Below are positions 41,019 to 49,723 of a stretch of DNA of 64,000 nucleotides, in pieces. Made by a program: the position numbers and the translations under genes. This DNA comes from Labrys sedimenti (GTDB lineage: Bacteria > Pseudomonadota > Alphaproteobacteria > Rhizobiales > Labraceae): NCBI RefSeq assembly GCF_034424805.1, contig NZ_JAXOUF010000016.1, positions 42,330-106,329 of the forward strand, read 5' to 3'. Position 1 is the first letter of the stretch. Each line of letters begins with the position of its first letter. A model generated the notes under the pieces. The model saw only the letters and a program-made list of their open reading frames with translations, was not told where the DNA came from and did no database searches.

Positions 41019-44003
41019 TTGGAAGGGGTGGTTCTGGACACGCTCACGGGTTCGGCCGGCGGAGGCGGGCCGCTATGGGGCCGGTTCGACCCGGACTGGT
41101 ATCGGCGAACCTATCCCATTGCCGCCGACGAGGCGGATCCCCTGGAGTTCTATCTCACCCAGGGCATGAAGCTCGGGCACTCGCCCAATCGTTATTTCGA
41201 CGAGGCTTTCTACGTTTCCGAGCATGAGCAGGTTGCGCAGGCGATCGCCGAGGGGCGGATCACCTGCGGTTTCGAGCATTATTGCCAGAGCGGGCGCAAC
41301 GAGCGCTCCGCACACTGGCTGTTCGAACCGGGTTTCTATCGCCAGCTCTACGCGGATTTGACCGATGCCGCCCTGATTAAGGGCGGCTTTGCCAATCTCT
41401 ATGACCATTACCTGAAAAGAGGCGCCCAGGAGGGACGGCAAGCCCATCTGCTGTTCTCGCCGCAAATCTATCGTCGGCACATGGCCGACATTGTCGGCCA
41501 GCCCGTTCCGAACGGCATGGGCGCGTTTCAGCACTATCTGGCCTGGATCGACGAGGGCAGGGGCGATGTCCCCACCTCGCCCTATTTCGATGCCGCATGG
41601 TATTTTCTGCATTATCCCGAGGTCGAGCAGGCCGTCGCGGAGCAGCAGTTCAAAGGGGCTCTGCATCACTATCTGTCGAACCCGGATCCGTCGGACTTCG
41701 ATCCGCTCGAATATTTCCGCGAGCGCTTCTATATCGAACGCTATAGCGACATTGAAAAGGTCATCGGCCGGGGCAAGTGGTTCCGCAACGCCTATCTGCA
41801 TTTCCTGCGCTATGGCCAACACGAGCTGCGCAACCCGACCAACTACATCAATCTGCAATATTACTGGGCCCGCCGTTCCAGCGTGGTGGTCAATGCCGAA
41901 CTGGCCAAGGTCGTCGATCCTTTCGCCCATCTCCTCACCGTCGGTCTCCTGAAGGGGCTGCCCTTCGCACCGACCGGCGCCCCGATCGACGTGCCGGAGA
42001 AGCAGGCCCGCGCCCTGTTTCTCAGCCATGCCGAGAACATGGCTCCCCAGCATGCGCGCCGGCCGATCGATTTCACCGTCGACGGCCGCGCCGATGTCAG
42101 CGTCATCGTGGTGGTGCACAACCACCTGGCCATGACCCTGATGACACTGGCGTCGCTACGGGACAACTACGCCGGCGGGATCCAGCTCATCCTGGTCGAC
42201 TCGGGCTCGACCGACGAGGTCAAGCAGATCCAGCGCTATGTCAGGGGCATGGTCCATCTGCGCTTCGAGACCAATGTCGGTTTCATCCATGCCTGCAACA
42301 GCGCATTGCTGCATGCGAATGCTCCCGCCATCCTGTTCCTGAACAATGATGTGAGGCTGTCCACCGGGGCGATCGCCGCCGCCATGGCGCGTCTGGAGGC
42401 TGATGCGCAGATCGGCGTGGTCGGCGCGAAGGTGATCCGTACCAATGAAAAGCTGCAGGAGGCCGGCTGCATCATCTGGCGGGACGGCAAGACCAACGGC
42501 TATATGCGGGATTGGGCGCCGCTCAGCCCGGAAGCGAATTTCGTGCGCGACGTCGATTTCGTCTCCGGGGTCTTCCTGATGGCGCGCGCCGATCTGATTG
42601 CGCAGATCGGTGGCTTCGATCCGCAATTCGCCCCGGCCTATTATGAAGACGCAGACCTTTGCCTGCAGGTGTGGAAGGAAGGCTACCGCGTCGTCTATGA
42701 CCCCAATGTGGTGGTCTACCACTACGAATATGGCAGTTCGCGCGACTCCGGCGCGGCGTTCGGACTGATGCACAAGAACCAGAAGGCCTTCCACGCCAAA
42801 CATTTGCAGGCGTTGAAGCATCGTTTTCCGAACACGCCGGAAGCCCTGCTGGAGGCGCGTTTTGCCGGCAAGACCCAACCGAAGATCCTCTATGTCGAGG
42901 ACTATATTCCGCTGCGCAGCCTGGGAGCCGGTGCGGTCCGCAGCAACGATCTCATCCGGGTGATGGCGGGGATGGGCTATCAGGTGACGGTATTCCCGGT
43001 TCATGGGACTGCAGCGCCGATTGCCGAAATCTATGCGGATTTTCCTGATAGCATCGAGATCGTTCACGACCTCAATCATCATGATTTCAATAAATTTATC
43101 AATGATCGAAAGAATTATTTCGATTGTATCTGGATTTGTCGTGCTCACAATCTGAATTTTCTTTATAGATATCTTGAAGATCTCAATCTTAACCCGAACA
43201 AGACGAGCGTTGTCCTTGATACGGAGGCGGTCTTCTCGCTGCGGGAGGAGCTGCAGGCAAAGCGTGAAAACAGGCCCTTCGATCTTGGCGAGGCCATGGC
43301 CCGGGAATTCGAGCACGGCCATTTCTGCCAGGAGATCGTCACGGTCAGCCCGTCCGAAGCAGCCGTGCTGCACAAGTTCGGTTTCCCCCATGCCAGGGTG
43401 GTGGGAACCTACCGGCCCGTCACCCCGACCCCTCGCAGCTTCCAGGATCGGGCCGGCCTCGTCTTCGTCGGCAGCCTCTATGCCGAGAATACGCCCAACT
43501 ACGATTCATTGAACTGGTTCATCGAGGAAATCCTGCCGCGCGTCGAGGCGGAGCTCGGCTGGGAAACCCGGCTCAACCTGGTGGGGCATGTCGCCCCGGG
43601 CCTGGCTCTCGACCGTTTCCTGTCGCATAGCCGGGTCACCTGGCACGGGCCCGTGGCCGATCTCGCTCCGATCTACGATGCCTGCCGCATTGCCATCGCA
43701 CCGACGCGCTTTGCTGCCGGGACACCCTACAAGGTCTATGAAGCGGCCTCGTTCGGTGTTCCCACCGTGATCACCGACCTGCTTCTTGGACAGCTTGGCT
43801 GGAGCAACGAGCGGGAAGTGCTGGCCGTACCCGTGGATGACACGGAGGGCTTCGCCGCTGCGATCGTCCGGCTCTATCGTTCCGAAGAGTTGTGGCAGCA
43901 TCTCCGGCAAGGCTGCTGCGACAGGCTCCAATCAGAGCACAATGAGGACAGGTATAGGGAAGCTTTGTCACATGTCCTGCCTGCCCTCCATCGGTCACGG
44001 TGA
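41019..44003 (+). CDS. Large glycosyltransferase with GT2 and GT4 domains
   Basis: A 994-residue protein. Residues about 20-320 hold five or six repeats like FDPDWYRRTYPIA...FYLTQG and FEPGFYRQLYADL...HYLKRGAQEGR. A GT2 domain follows (about 365-600): VSVIVVVHNHLAMTLMTLASL, ILVDSGSTDE, LFLNNDVRLS, FLMARADLIAQIGGFDPQF, YYEDADLCLQVWKEG. The last 380 residues are a GT4-type domain: LRSLGAGAVRSNDLIRVM, VVGTYRPVTPTP, LVFVGSLYAENTPNYDSLNWF, APTRFAAGTPYKVYEAASFGVPTV. No ATG is available; TTG 41019 with GGGGAG nine bases upstream is the best start. A patch near 43060-43200 is strikingly AT-rich. It probably adds two sugars to the exported polysaccharide. Confidence 0.88.
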   Translation: MEGVVLDTLTGSAGGGGPLWGRFDPDWYRRTYPIAADEADPLEFYLTQGMKLGHSPNRYFDEAFYVSEHEQVAQAIAEGRITCGFEHYCQSGRNERSAHWLFEPGFYRQLYADLTDAALIKGGFANLYDHYLKRGAQEGRQAHLLFSPQIYRRHMADIVGQPVPNGMGAFQHYLAWIDEGRGDVPTSPYFDAAWYFLHYPEVEQAVAEQQFKGALHHYLSNPDPSDFDPLEYFRERFYIERYSDIEKVIGRGKWFRNAYLHFLRYGQHELRNPTNYINLQYYWARRSSVVVNAELAKVVDPFAHLLTVGLLKGLPFAPTGAPIDVPEKQARALFLSHAENMAPQHARRPIDFTVDGRADVSVIVVVHNHLAMTLMTLASLRDNYAGGIQLILVDSGSTDEVKQIQRYVRGMVHLRFETNVGFIHACNSALLHANAPAILFLNNDVRLSTGAIAAAMARLEADAQIGVVGAKVIRTNEKLQEAGCIIWRDGKTNGYMRDWAPLSPEANFVRDVDFVSGVFLMARADLIAQIGGFDPQFAPAYYEDADLCLQVWKEGYRVVYDPNVVVYHYEYGSSRDSGAAFGLMHKNQKAFHAKHLQALKHRFPNTPEALLEARFAGKTQPKILYVEDYIPLRSLGAGAVRSNDLIRVMAGMGYQVTVFPVHGTAAPIAEIYADFPDSIEIVHDLNHHDFNKFINDRKNYFDCIWICRAHNLNFLYRYLEDLNLNPNKTSVVLDTEAVFSLREELQAKRENRPFDLGEAMAREFEHGHFCQEIVTVSPSEAAVLHKFGFPHARVVGTYRPVTPTPRSFQDRAGLVFVGSLYAENTPNYDSLNWFIEEILPRVEAELGWETRLNLVGHVAPGLALDRFLSHSRVTWHGPVADLAPIYDACRIAIAPTRFAAGTPYKVYEAASFGVPTVITDLLLGQLGWSNEREVLAVPVDDTEGFAAAIVRLYRSEELWQHLRQGCCDRLQSEHNEDRYREALSHVLPALHRSR

Positions 44004-44109
44004 TGCCGATGTCCGGCCATTTGAATAGTGAATTGGGCGTGAACCTGATATGGTGGCGTCGTCCGCGAGGGATGGGGCGTCAATCCTGGATGGCAGTTCT
44101 TCGGTCGAC

Positions 44110-44763
44110 ATGATTCAACTCAGCAATGTGACCAAGTACTACAAGGTCGAGAAACATCGAAAGATGATTCTCGACCGCGTTTCGATGATCTTCGACACCT
44201 CCTACGCCTACGGCCTCATGGGCGTGAACGGGGCAGGAAAATCCACCCTGTTGCGGCTCATTGCCGGGACGGAGATGCCCAATGGCGGCAAGATCCGCCG
44301 ATCCGTCCGCATATCCTGGCCGATCGGCTTTGGAGGCGGCTTTCATCCCGCCATGTCGGGCCGCGAGAACGTGCATTTCGTCGCCAGGGCCTATGGCGCC
44401 GACATCGCCAAGGCAGCCCGCTTCGTCGAGGATTTCTCCGAACTCGGCGACTATCTCGACGTGCCCATCAAGACCTATTCTTCCGGCATGGCAGCCCGTC
44501 TTGCCTTCGCCCTGTCGATGGCGATCGAGTTCGACGTCTATCTCATCGACGAGATCATCGCCGTTGGCGATGCCAAGTTCCAGCTGCGCTGCCGCCAGGC
44601 CTTCGACGAGCGGCGCAAGAATGCCGGCCTCATCGTGGTCTCTCATTCGATGGGGACGATCTCGACCTTTTGCGACCGAGGCGGCGTCCTGGCGGATGGC
44701 CGGCTGACCATGTACCCGAACGTGCCCGATGCCATTGCCATGTATAACCGCTTGAACCGCTGA
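44110..44763 (+). CDS. Polysaccharide export ABC ATPase (KpsT-like)
   Basis: The 217-residue nucleotide-binding subunit has Walker A GVNGAGKSTLLRLIAG (about 38-53), the short signature region TYSSGMAARLAFALSMAI and Walker B VYLIDEIIAVGD, all typical of KpsT/CtrD-type capsule exporters, which lack the canonical LSGGQ. The frame opens at 44050, but family members begin MIxLxNVTKxY, which is the ATG at 44110. It lies directly upstream of a KpsE-like gene. The membrane partner (KpsM) is not seen in the window. Function: ATP-driven export of a complete polysaccharide across the inner membrane. Confidence 0.92.
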   Translation: MIQLSNVTKYYKVEKHRKMILDRVSMIFDTSYAYGLMGVNGAGKSTLLRLIAGTEMPNGGKIRRSVRISWPIGFGGGFHPAMSGRENVHFVARAYGADIAKAARFVEDFSELGDYLDVPIKTYSSGMAARLAFALSMAIEFDVYLIDEIIAVGDAKFQLRCRQAFDERRKNAGLIVVSHSMGTISTFCDRGGVLADGRLTMYPNVPDAIAMYNRLNR

Positions 44764-44770
44764 CGGATCG

Positions 44771-46027
44771 ATGAACGATATCCAGACTGAAATCGACGAT
44801 CGGCAAAGCAGGTCGATCGAACGCGCGCGGTCCGTTTCCAAGGCGCTGTCCGATGCCTCGCGTCGTGCCCGTTTCTCCAGCCGGTCGAAACAGGCCTTCT
44901 ACGGGGCGCAGGGTCTGCGCCGCCGGGCGCGCGAGCGCATCATTCGCCTCGTTCTGCTCGTCCTTGTCGTGGTTCTGCCGAATATCGCTTCGATAGCCTA
45001 TTTCGGCTTCATCGCCTCCGACCAGTATGAATCGATCGCCAAATTCACGGTCTCCAGCGGTGCCCTGCCCAAGATGGACGATCTCGGCTCGGCCACCGGC
45101 CTGCCGCCGATGGCGATCGTGCAGGATACGATGATCGTGGTGTCCTATGCAGAGAGCCAGGCCCTGGTGGCCAAGCTGCAGGACTCCATCGATCTGCGTA
45201 AATATTACAGCTCGGACAAGATCGACCGTTTCTCCCGCTTCAATCCGGCGTTGCCGATCGAGAAATTCACCGCTTATTGGACGCGGCGCTCCTCGGCGGC
45301 GGTCTCCATGCCGGCTGGTATCGTCACGCTCCGCGTGCGCGCGTTCAGTGCCGCGGATGCAAAGACGATCGCGACCGCGGTGATCCAGCAGTGCGAGGCG
45401 ATGATCAACCAGCTCAACGAGCGCATGTTCAAGGACACCGTCTCGGCCTCGGAGCGGGATCTGCAACTGGCCGGGGAAGCTCTCAAGACCACGCGCGTCG
45501 CCTATGAGAAGGCCCGCAACGCACAAGGGGTCTTCGACATCAAGGAAGAGAGCAAGAATCTGGGCATGCTCCTGACCCAGCTCGAGGGCCAATTGCTGAT
45601 GATGCAGTCGGAATATGCGACCCGTTCGGCCTATGTCGCCGCCGATGCACCCCAGATGCGCCTGGCCGCCCAGCGGATCGCCTCGCTCAAGGAGCAGGTG
45701 AAGGGCGTGCAGAACCGCATCACCACGATGCAGCAGCAGGACGACAACGGTGCCCTGTCCCAGAAGCTCAGCCTCTTCGCCAATCTCGATCTCGAGCAGA
45801 AGATCGCGGAAAAACGCTATGCCCAGGCTTCGATCAGCCTGAACATGGCGCGCATCTACAGCGAACGGAAGATGCTGTATCTGCATACCGTGGAGATGCC
45901 GGCCGAGGCCGAGGAACCCCGCTATCCGCGCCGCTGGCTCAGTATCGGCCTGGTCTTGCTGGGTTCGATCCTGGCCTGGTTCATCTGTATCGGCCTGGTG
46001 GGAGTCATTCGTCGCCGACTGGCTTGA
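44771..46027 (+). CDS. Capsule export inner-membrane protein, KpsE-like, copy 1
   Basis: The 418-residue protein has a membrane segment at about 58-80 (IIRLVLLVLVVVLPNIASIAYF), a long periplasmic coiled-coil domain (about 85-385; FIASDQYESIAKFTVSSG at its start is the family hallmark) and a second membrane segment near 388-410 (WLSIGLVLLGSILAWFICIGL). This is the layout of KpsE/CtrC/RkpR-type periplasmic adaptors that couple the KpsMT ABC transporter to an outer-membrane channel. It starts seven bases after the KpsT-like gene. A second copy of the family is at 49724 on the other strand. Confidence 0.9.
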   Translation: MNDIQTEIDDRQSRSIERARSVSKALSDASRRARFSSRSKQAFYGAQGLRRRARERIIRLVLLVLVVVLPNIASIAYFGFIASDQYESIAKFTVSSGALPKMDDLGSATGLPPMAIVQDTMIVVSYAESQALVAKLQDSIDLRKYYSSDKIDRFSRFNPALPIEKFTAYWTRRSSAAVSMPAGIVTLRVRAFSAADAKTIATAVIQQCEAMINQLNERMFKDTVSASERDLQLAGEALKTTRVAYEKARNAQGVFDIKEESKNLGMLLTQLEGQLLMMQSEYATRSAYVAADAPQMRLAAQRIASLKEQVKGVQNRITTMQQQDDNGALSQKLSLFANLDLEQKIAEKRYAQASISLNMARIYSERKMLYLHTVEMPAEAEEPRYPRRWLSIGLVLLGSILAWFICIGLVGVIRRRLA

Positions 46028-46047
46028 GACGGGCCGTTGGGCTGCGT

Positions 46048-49000
46048 TCAGCGCGCCGCAATGGCACGATAGAGATCCGCCAGTTCACGGCCCTGGTCGG
46101 CCGCCCTGCGCAGCAGGCCTTGCGGTGGAAGGGAGCCGGCCCGCCATGCCTCGGGATTGGCGTTCATCGCACCCAGGATCTCGGCGAGCGCCGCATCGCT
46201 GGAGACGTCGATGACCGCGCCTTGCTCGGGCAGGCGGATGCATTCGCCGATCGCTCCCCTGTCGGAGGCCACCACGCGCAGGCCCAGCGAGGCCGCTTCC
46301 CGGGCCACCAGGCCGAAGCTCTCCGGCCAGACCGATGGCGCCAGCACCGCGTCGAGCTCGGCATAGAGCGCCTCCACCTTTGACGGAGGGCAGGGGCCGC
46401 GCAGGAGAACCGGCGTGGCGCCCCAGCAAGTGGACAGATGTTCATCCGGCGCGAGTGCATGATCGATCATGGTCAGGGCCAGCCGCTCGAAGCGGCCTTT
46501 GCGCAGGGCGGCCTCGACAAGGATGGCACCTTTCTGGATCGAGCGGCCGCCCAGATGCCCGAGGGCGAGACGGCCGTCCGTTCTGGGGCGGTGCGGATGG
46601 AGTTCCAGCGCGGGCACGCCATTTTCGAGCACGTCCGCCGCGGCGATGCCGGCACCGCGATGAAGAGCGGCGAAGGGTTGCGAGACGGCGAGGACCGCTG
46701 CAGCCTTGCCCAGCAGCGCGGCCAGCGCCTGGCGGCGCGCGACCGATTGGGACAGGCTGACTCCCTCGACCGGGCAGATATTGAACGGGTTCTGATCCGG
46801 CAGCCGCAGGATACCATCGCGATCGATGAAGAACTGGGAATCGCTGATCCACCATCCATCGTGGAGGGTGACGAGATAGGGAATTCCGGCCTGCTCCGTG
46901 GCTTCGACGATGGAGGCGCCCAGGCGCTGGATGCAATGGAAATGCACGATGTCCGGCCGGACGCGATCGAGCACTCGGCGGAATAGCCTGCCGTGGTTGG
47001 GGTTGAAGGGCTGCCAGTCCCTCAGAGGGTTGGGCCGGGCGGAAATCCGGAAGACCGGGCGGTCTCTATAGCTGTCACAGCTCAAGGTCTCGTAAGGCTG
47101 GCGCCTCTCGTCGCTGGCAAAGACGCTGACCTCGATATCCGGGCAATGATCGATGAAGTGGTCGACATTGTCCTCGACCACGCGGGTAGCGCCGCCATGG
47201 CTTTGCGGTGCGAAGAAGACGTTGCAGACCAGTATTTTGAGCGGCGATGACGACGAAGATGACGGGGAGATGCTCTCGCATTCGGCAGGGGCGAAGGTCT
47301 CGGCCAGAATTGCGGCGCCCCTGCCGAGAGCGTAGCGCTGCCAGGCTTTCTCACGGGCCTGGTTCCCCATGTCCAGCCGCAACTCGGGGGAGTCGATCAG
47401 AGCCTTCAGGCAATCGCGCCAGTCCTCTCCAGTCTCGGCCAGAAAGCCGTCGACGCCGTGCGAGAGCGCCTCGCGATAGGTGGCGGTGGCGCTGACCACT
47501 GAGGGAATGGCGCAGGCCGCAGCCTCCAGCCATTTGATTTCGCTCTTGCAGTCGGCGCTCTCCCCGGGCGAAAGCACGGCGAGATTGATGTCGCAGGCCT
47601 GCAATACGCTCCAATATTCGCCGATATCCTCGACGAAGCCGACCCGGGTGATCCGGCCGGCATGAATAGCGAATTCCGGCCCGAGCCGCAGATGGCCGGC
47701 GACGACAAGGCGCAACTGCGGATAGTCGCGCAGGAGGTCGAGGAGGACAGGAGCAAGCTCCCGGGTGAAGTCGAGATTATGCGCCTTGGTGCCCGAGCCG
47801 TAGAACAAGGTCACCGGCTTATCGGCCGGCTGCAATTGGCGCCCGCGCGCGAGGAAGGCATCGTTGCGCGCGTCGAGCCCATTGGGCAGCACCACTGACC
47901 TGCCCAGGCGAACCAGCGGTCGCATGTGCCGGGCGAGCGCGGAGGTGGAGGCGATTGCCGTGTCGCACAGCCTCATGGCGAAGCGATGGAGCGGTACGTC
48001 GAGCTGGAGGTGAAGGTGCTCGTGCGGTGTGATCTGCCCCTCATAGGTCGCGAGATCCGGTGGGAAATAGCGGCCGTCGAACAGGAGATCATCGATCTCA
48101 TAGTAGGTCGGAAGGCCAAGGGCGCGGGCATGAAGAATGGCCCGTTGCACGGCAGGCGTGGCGGTCACCCGATAGAAGAGCGCGGCCTTGGCGCCGGCAA
48201 GAGCGGCAATGAACGCCTCGGCTTGTGTCTCCTCGAAGGCCTCGGCCTGCAGGCCGGCCTGCTCGAACTGGCGCAGTTTCTGCTCCACCCGGTAGTGCCG
48301 GCATTGGCGCAGTTCCTGGTTGGCCAGGATGACGACGGCGCCCTCGGCCGGGAGCGGCAGCGCGGGCGGCAGGCGGTCGAGCACGACCAGTGCCGCCTCA
48401 ATGCCGGCTAGGGCGGCCTCGATCAGGCTGTCGGCTTCCTTGCGCCTGCCGAGGGCGTAGAGTTCGAGCGCACTGGCCCTGGCATGATCGAACCAGGCCT
48501 GGAGGGTGCGATGGACGCAGGCGAGGAAGTCGGCCCGCTCGTTCCAGCGTTCCCGTTGTTCGCGCAGGACCCGCAGGGCCTCCTCGAAGGTTTTCTCGTC
48601 GATCAACAAGGCGATCGCCGCCTGCACGGCATCCCAGGGATGGTCGTCTCGTGCGATTGCCTGGCGGAAGTCGGACAGGGCTTCGCCGGCAGATCGAGCC
48701 TGCCGGGCCTTGCCGCGCCGGTAGAGCAGTGAGCCGTCGAACCTCGCCGCATCGTATGCCTCGGCCTGGTCATAGGCTCGGGCCGCCAGCCCGAGGCGGC
48801 CTCGCCGGAGTTGAAAGTCGCCGATCGCCGCCAGGAGGTCGAAACCGGCGATGTTGCCGACGCCCCGGTTTGTCTCGAAACCGCGTTCGAACAAATGCGC
48901 CAAGGCCCCGGCGCGATTGGCTATCCCGGCGCTTTCAGCCGGTGGCAGTCCCGCCCTATAGGCCTGCCAGGCGAAATCCGCGGGATAACGGCGCCCTCCG

Positions 49001-49671
49001 AGATAGGGCTCCAGGAATGCGGTTTCATTGGGCGCGCGGCCGGCCGAAACGCCTTCGGTGAGCCAGGTCCGGTAAAGCTCAGCTGCGTCGGTTGCCTCGG
49101 TGAGTTCGTAGGTCTGGCGATAGAACTGCGGATCGAAGCCATGCTTGAAGCTGATCGGGGCCAGGCGCTCGATGCCTTGCTCCACGAAGATGCGCAGCGC
49201 CTCGGTGCGTGACGGGGCGCCCGAGGGCAGCCAATCCTGGGCCATGGCCGTGAATTCGGGCGTGCGGAACAGAGCCGGCCAGGGGCCGCCGGGAACGCCG
49301 TTCGTTCCGCCGATCGGCATGTCGACGAGGAAGGGCCGCCCTTCCTGCCTGCCATGTTCGAGGAAATGCCGGATGAACTGGTGGTCGTGCACGTATGCGC
49401 GCGCGAGGTCCTCATTGAGGAGGCGATAGGCCGTGACGTCAAAGGCAGGCGGCAACGGCCCGAAGCGCCGCTCCCACTCCGCGATTGCCTCGCCGAGATT
49501 GGGTGGCCGCCCTTCGCGCCGGCCATGCTCGACATAGTGGGCCCACAGGCGCTCGGCACTGCGCAGCTCCTGCAGATCGGGATGATGGGCGGCGTAGAAG
49601 ACAGGATCGAAATCCGCCGCGATCGTCGGACGCTCACGAAACGATTTCAGCAAGGATCTGAGCCGTTTCAC
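46048..49671 (-). CDS. Large dual glycosyltransferase, intact paralogue
   Basis: About 1207 residues with the same domain order as the gene at 36964: N-terminal FDPVFYAAHHPDL...HYVEHGRREGR repeats, a TPR-like middle (FDGSLLYRRGKARQARSAGE), a first GT4 domain (YYEIDDLLFDG, VVLPNGLDARND, FYGSGTKAHNLDFTRE, SEIKWLEAAACAIPSVVSAT) and a second one (ILVCNVFFAPQSHGGATRVVEDN, TLHDGWWISDSQFFIDRDG, APSVWPESFGLVAREAASLG). Unlike 36964 it has no internal stop. The frame runs up to 49752, overlapping the previous gene, but GTG 49671 has GGAGG nine bases before it. It follows the second KpsE-like gene on the same strand and ends 20 bases from the first KpsE-like gene. Confidence 0.87.
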   Translation of the reverse strand: MKRLRSLLKSFRERPTIAADFDPVFYAAHHPDLQELRSAERLWAHYVEHGRREGRPPNLGEAIAEWERRFGPLPPAFDVTAYRLLNEDLARAYVHDHQFIRHFLEHGRQEGRPFLVDMPIGGTNGVPGGPWPALFRTPEFTAMAQDWLPSGAPSRTEALRIFVEQGIERLAPISFKHGFDPQFYRQTYELTEATDAAELYRTWLTEGVSAGRAPNETAFLEPYLGGRRYPADFAWQAYRAGLPPAESAGIANRAGALAHLFERGFETNRGVGNIAGFDLLAAIGDFQLRRGRLGLAARAYDQAEAYDAARFDGSLLYRRGKARQARSAGEALSDFRQAIARDDHPWDAVQAAIALLIDEKTFEEALRVLREQRERWNERADFLACVHRTLQAWFDHARASALELYALGRRKEADSLIEAALAGIEAALVVLDRLPPALPLPAEGAVVILANQELRQCRHYRVEQKLRQFEQAGLQAEAFEETQAEAFIAALAGAKAALFYRVTATPAVQRAILHARALGLPTYYEIDDLLFDGRYFPPDLATYEGQITPHEHLHLQLDVPLHRFAMRLCDTAIASTSALARHMRPLVRLGRSVVLPNGLDARNDAFLARGRQLQPADKPVTLFYGSGTKAHNLDFTRELAPVLLDLLRDYPQLRLVVAGHLRLGPEFAIHAGRITRVGFVEDIGEYWSVLQACDINLAVLSPGESADCKSEIKWLEAAACAIPSVVSATATYREALSHGVDGFLAETGEDWRDCLKALIDSPELRLDMGNQAREKAWQRYALGRGAAILAETFAPAECESISPSSSSSSPLKILVCNVFFAPQSHGGATRVVEDNVDHFIDHCPDIEVSVFASDERRQPYETLSCDSYRDRPVFRISARPNPLRDWQPFNPNHGRLFRRVLDRVRPDIVHFHCIQRLGASIVEATEQAGIPYLVTLHDGWWISDSQFFIDRDGILRLPDQNPFNICPVEGVSLSQSVARRQALAALLGKAAAVLAVSQPFAALHRGAGIAAADVLENGVPALELHPHRPRTDGRLALGHLGGRSIQKGAILVEAALRKGRFERLALTMIDHALAPDEHLSTCWGATPVLLRGPCPPSKVEALYAELDAVLAPSVWPESFGLVAREAASLGLRVVASDRGAIGECIRLPEQGAVIDVSSDAALAEILGAMNANPEAWRAGSLPPQGLLRRAADQGRELADLYRAIAAR

Positions 49672-49723
49672 CGGCCGTGGCCTCCCACCCGCATGGCCGA
49701 ACTGGAGTGCCGGTCGCCGTTGC

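Noticed and set aside
40891..41169. Small gene with an ATG start just before the GT2/GT4 gene
   Set aside because: It overlaps the start of the large gene in another frame and its translation is Arg/Gly/Pro-rich; a frameshift joining it to the large gene would not extend any domain.
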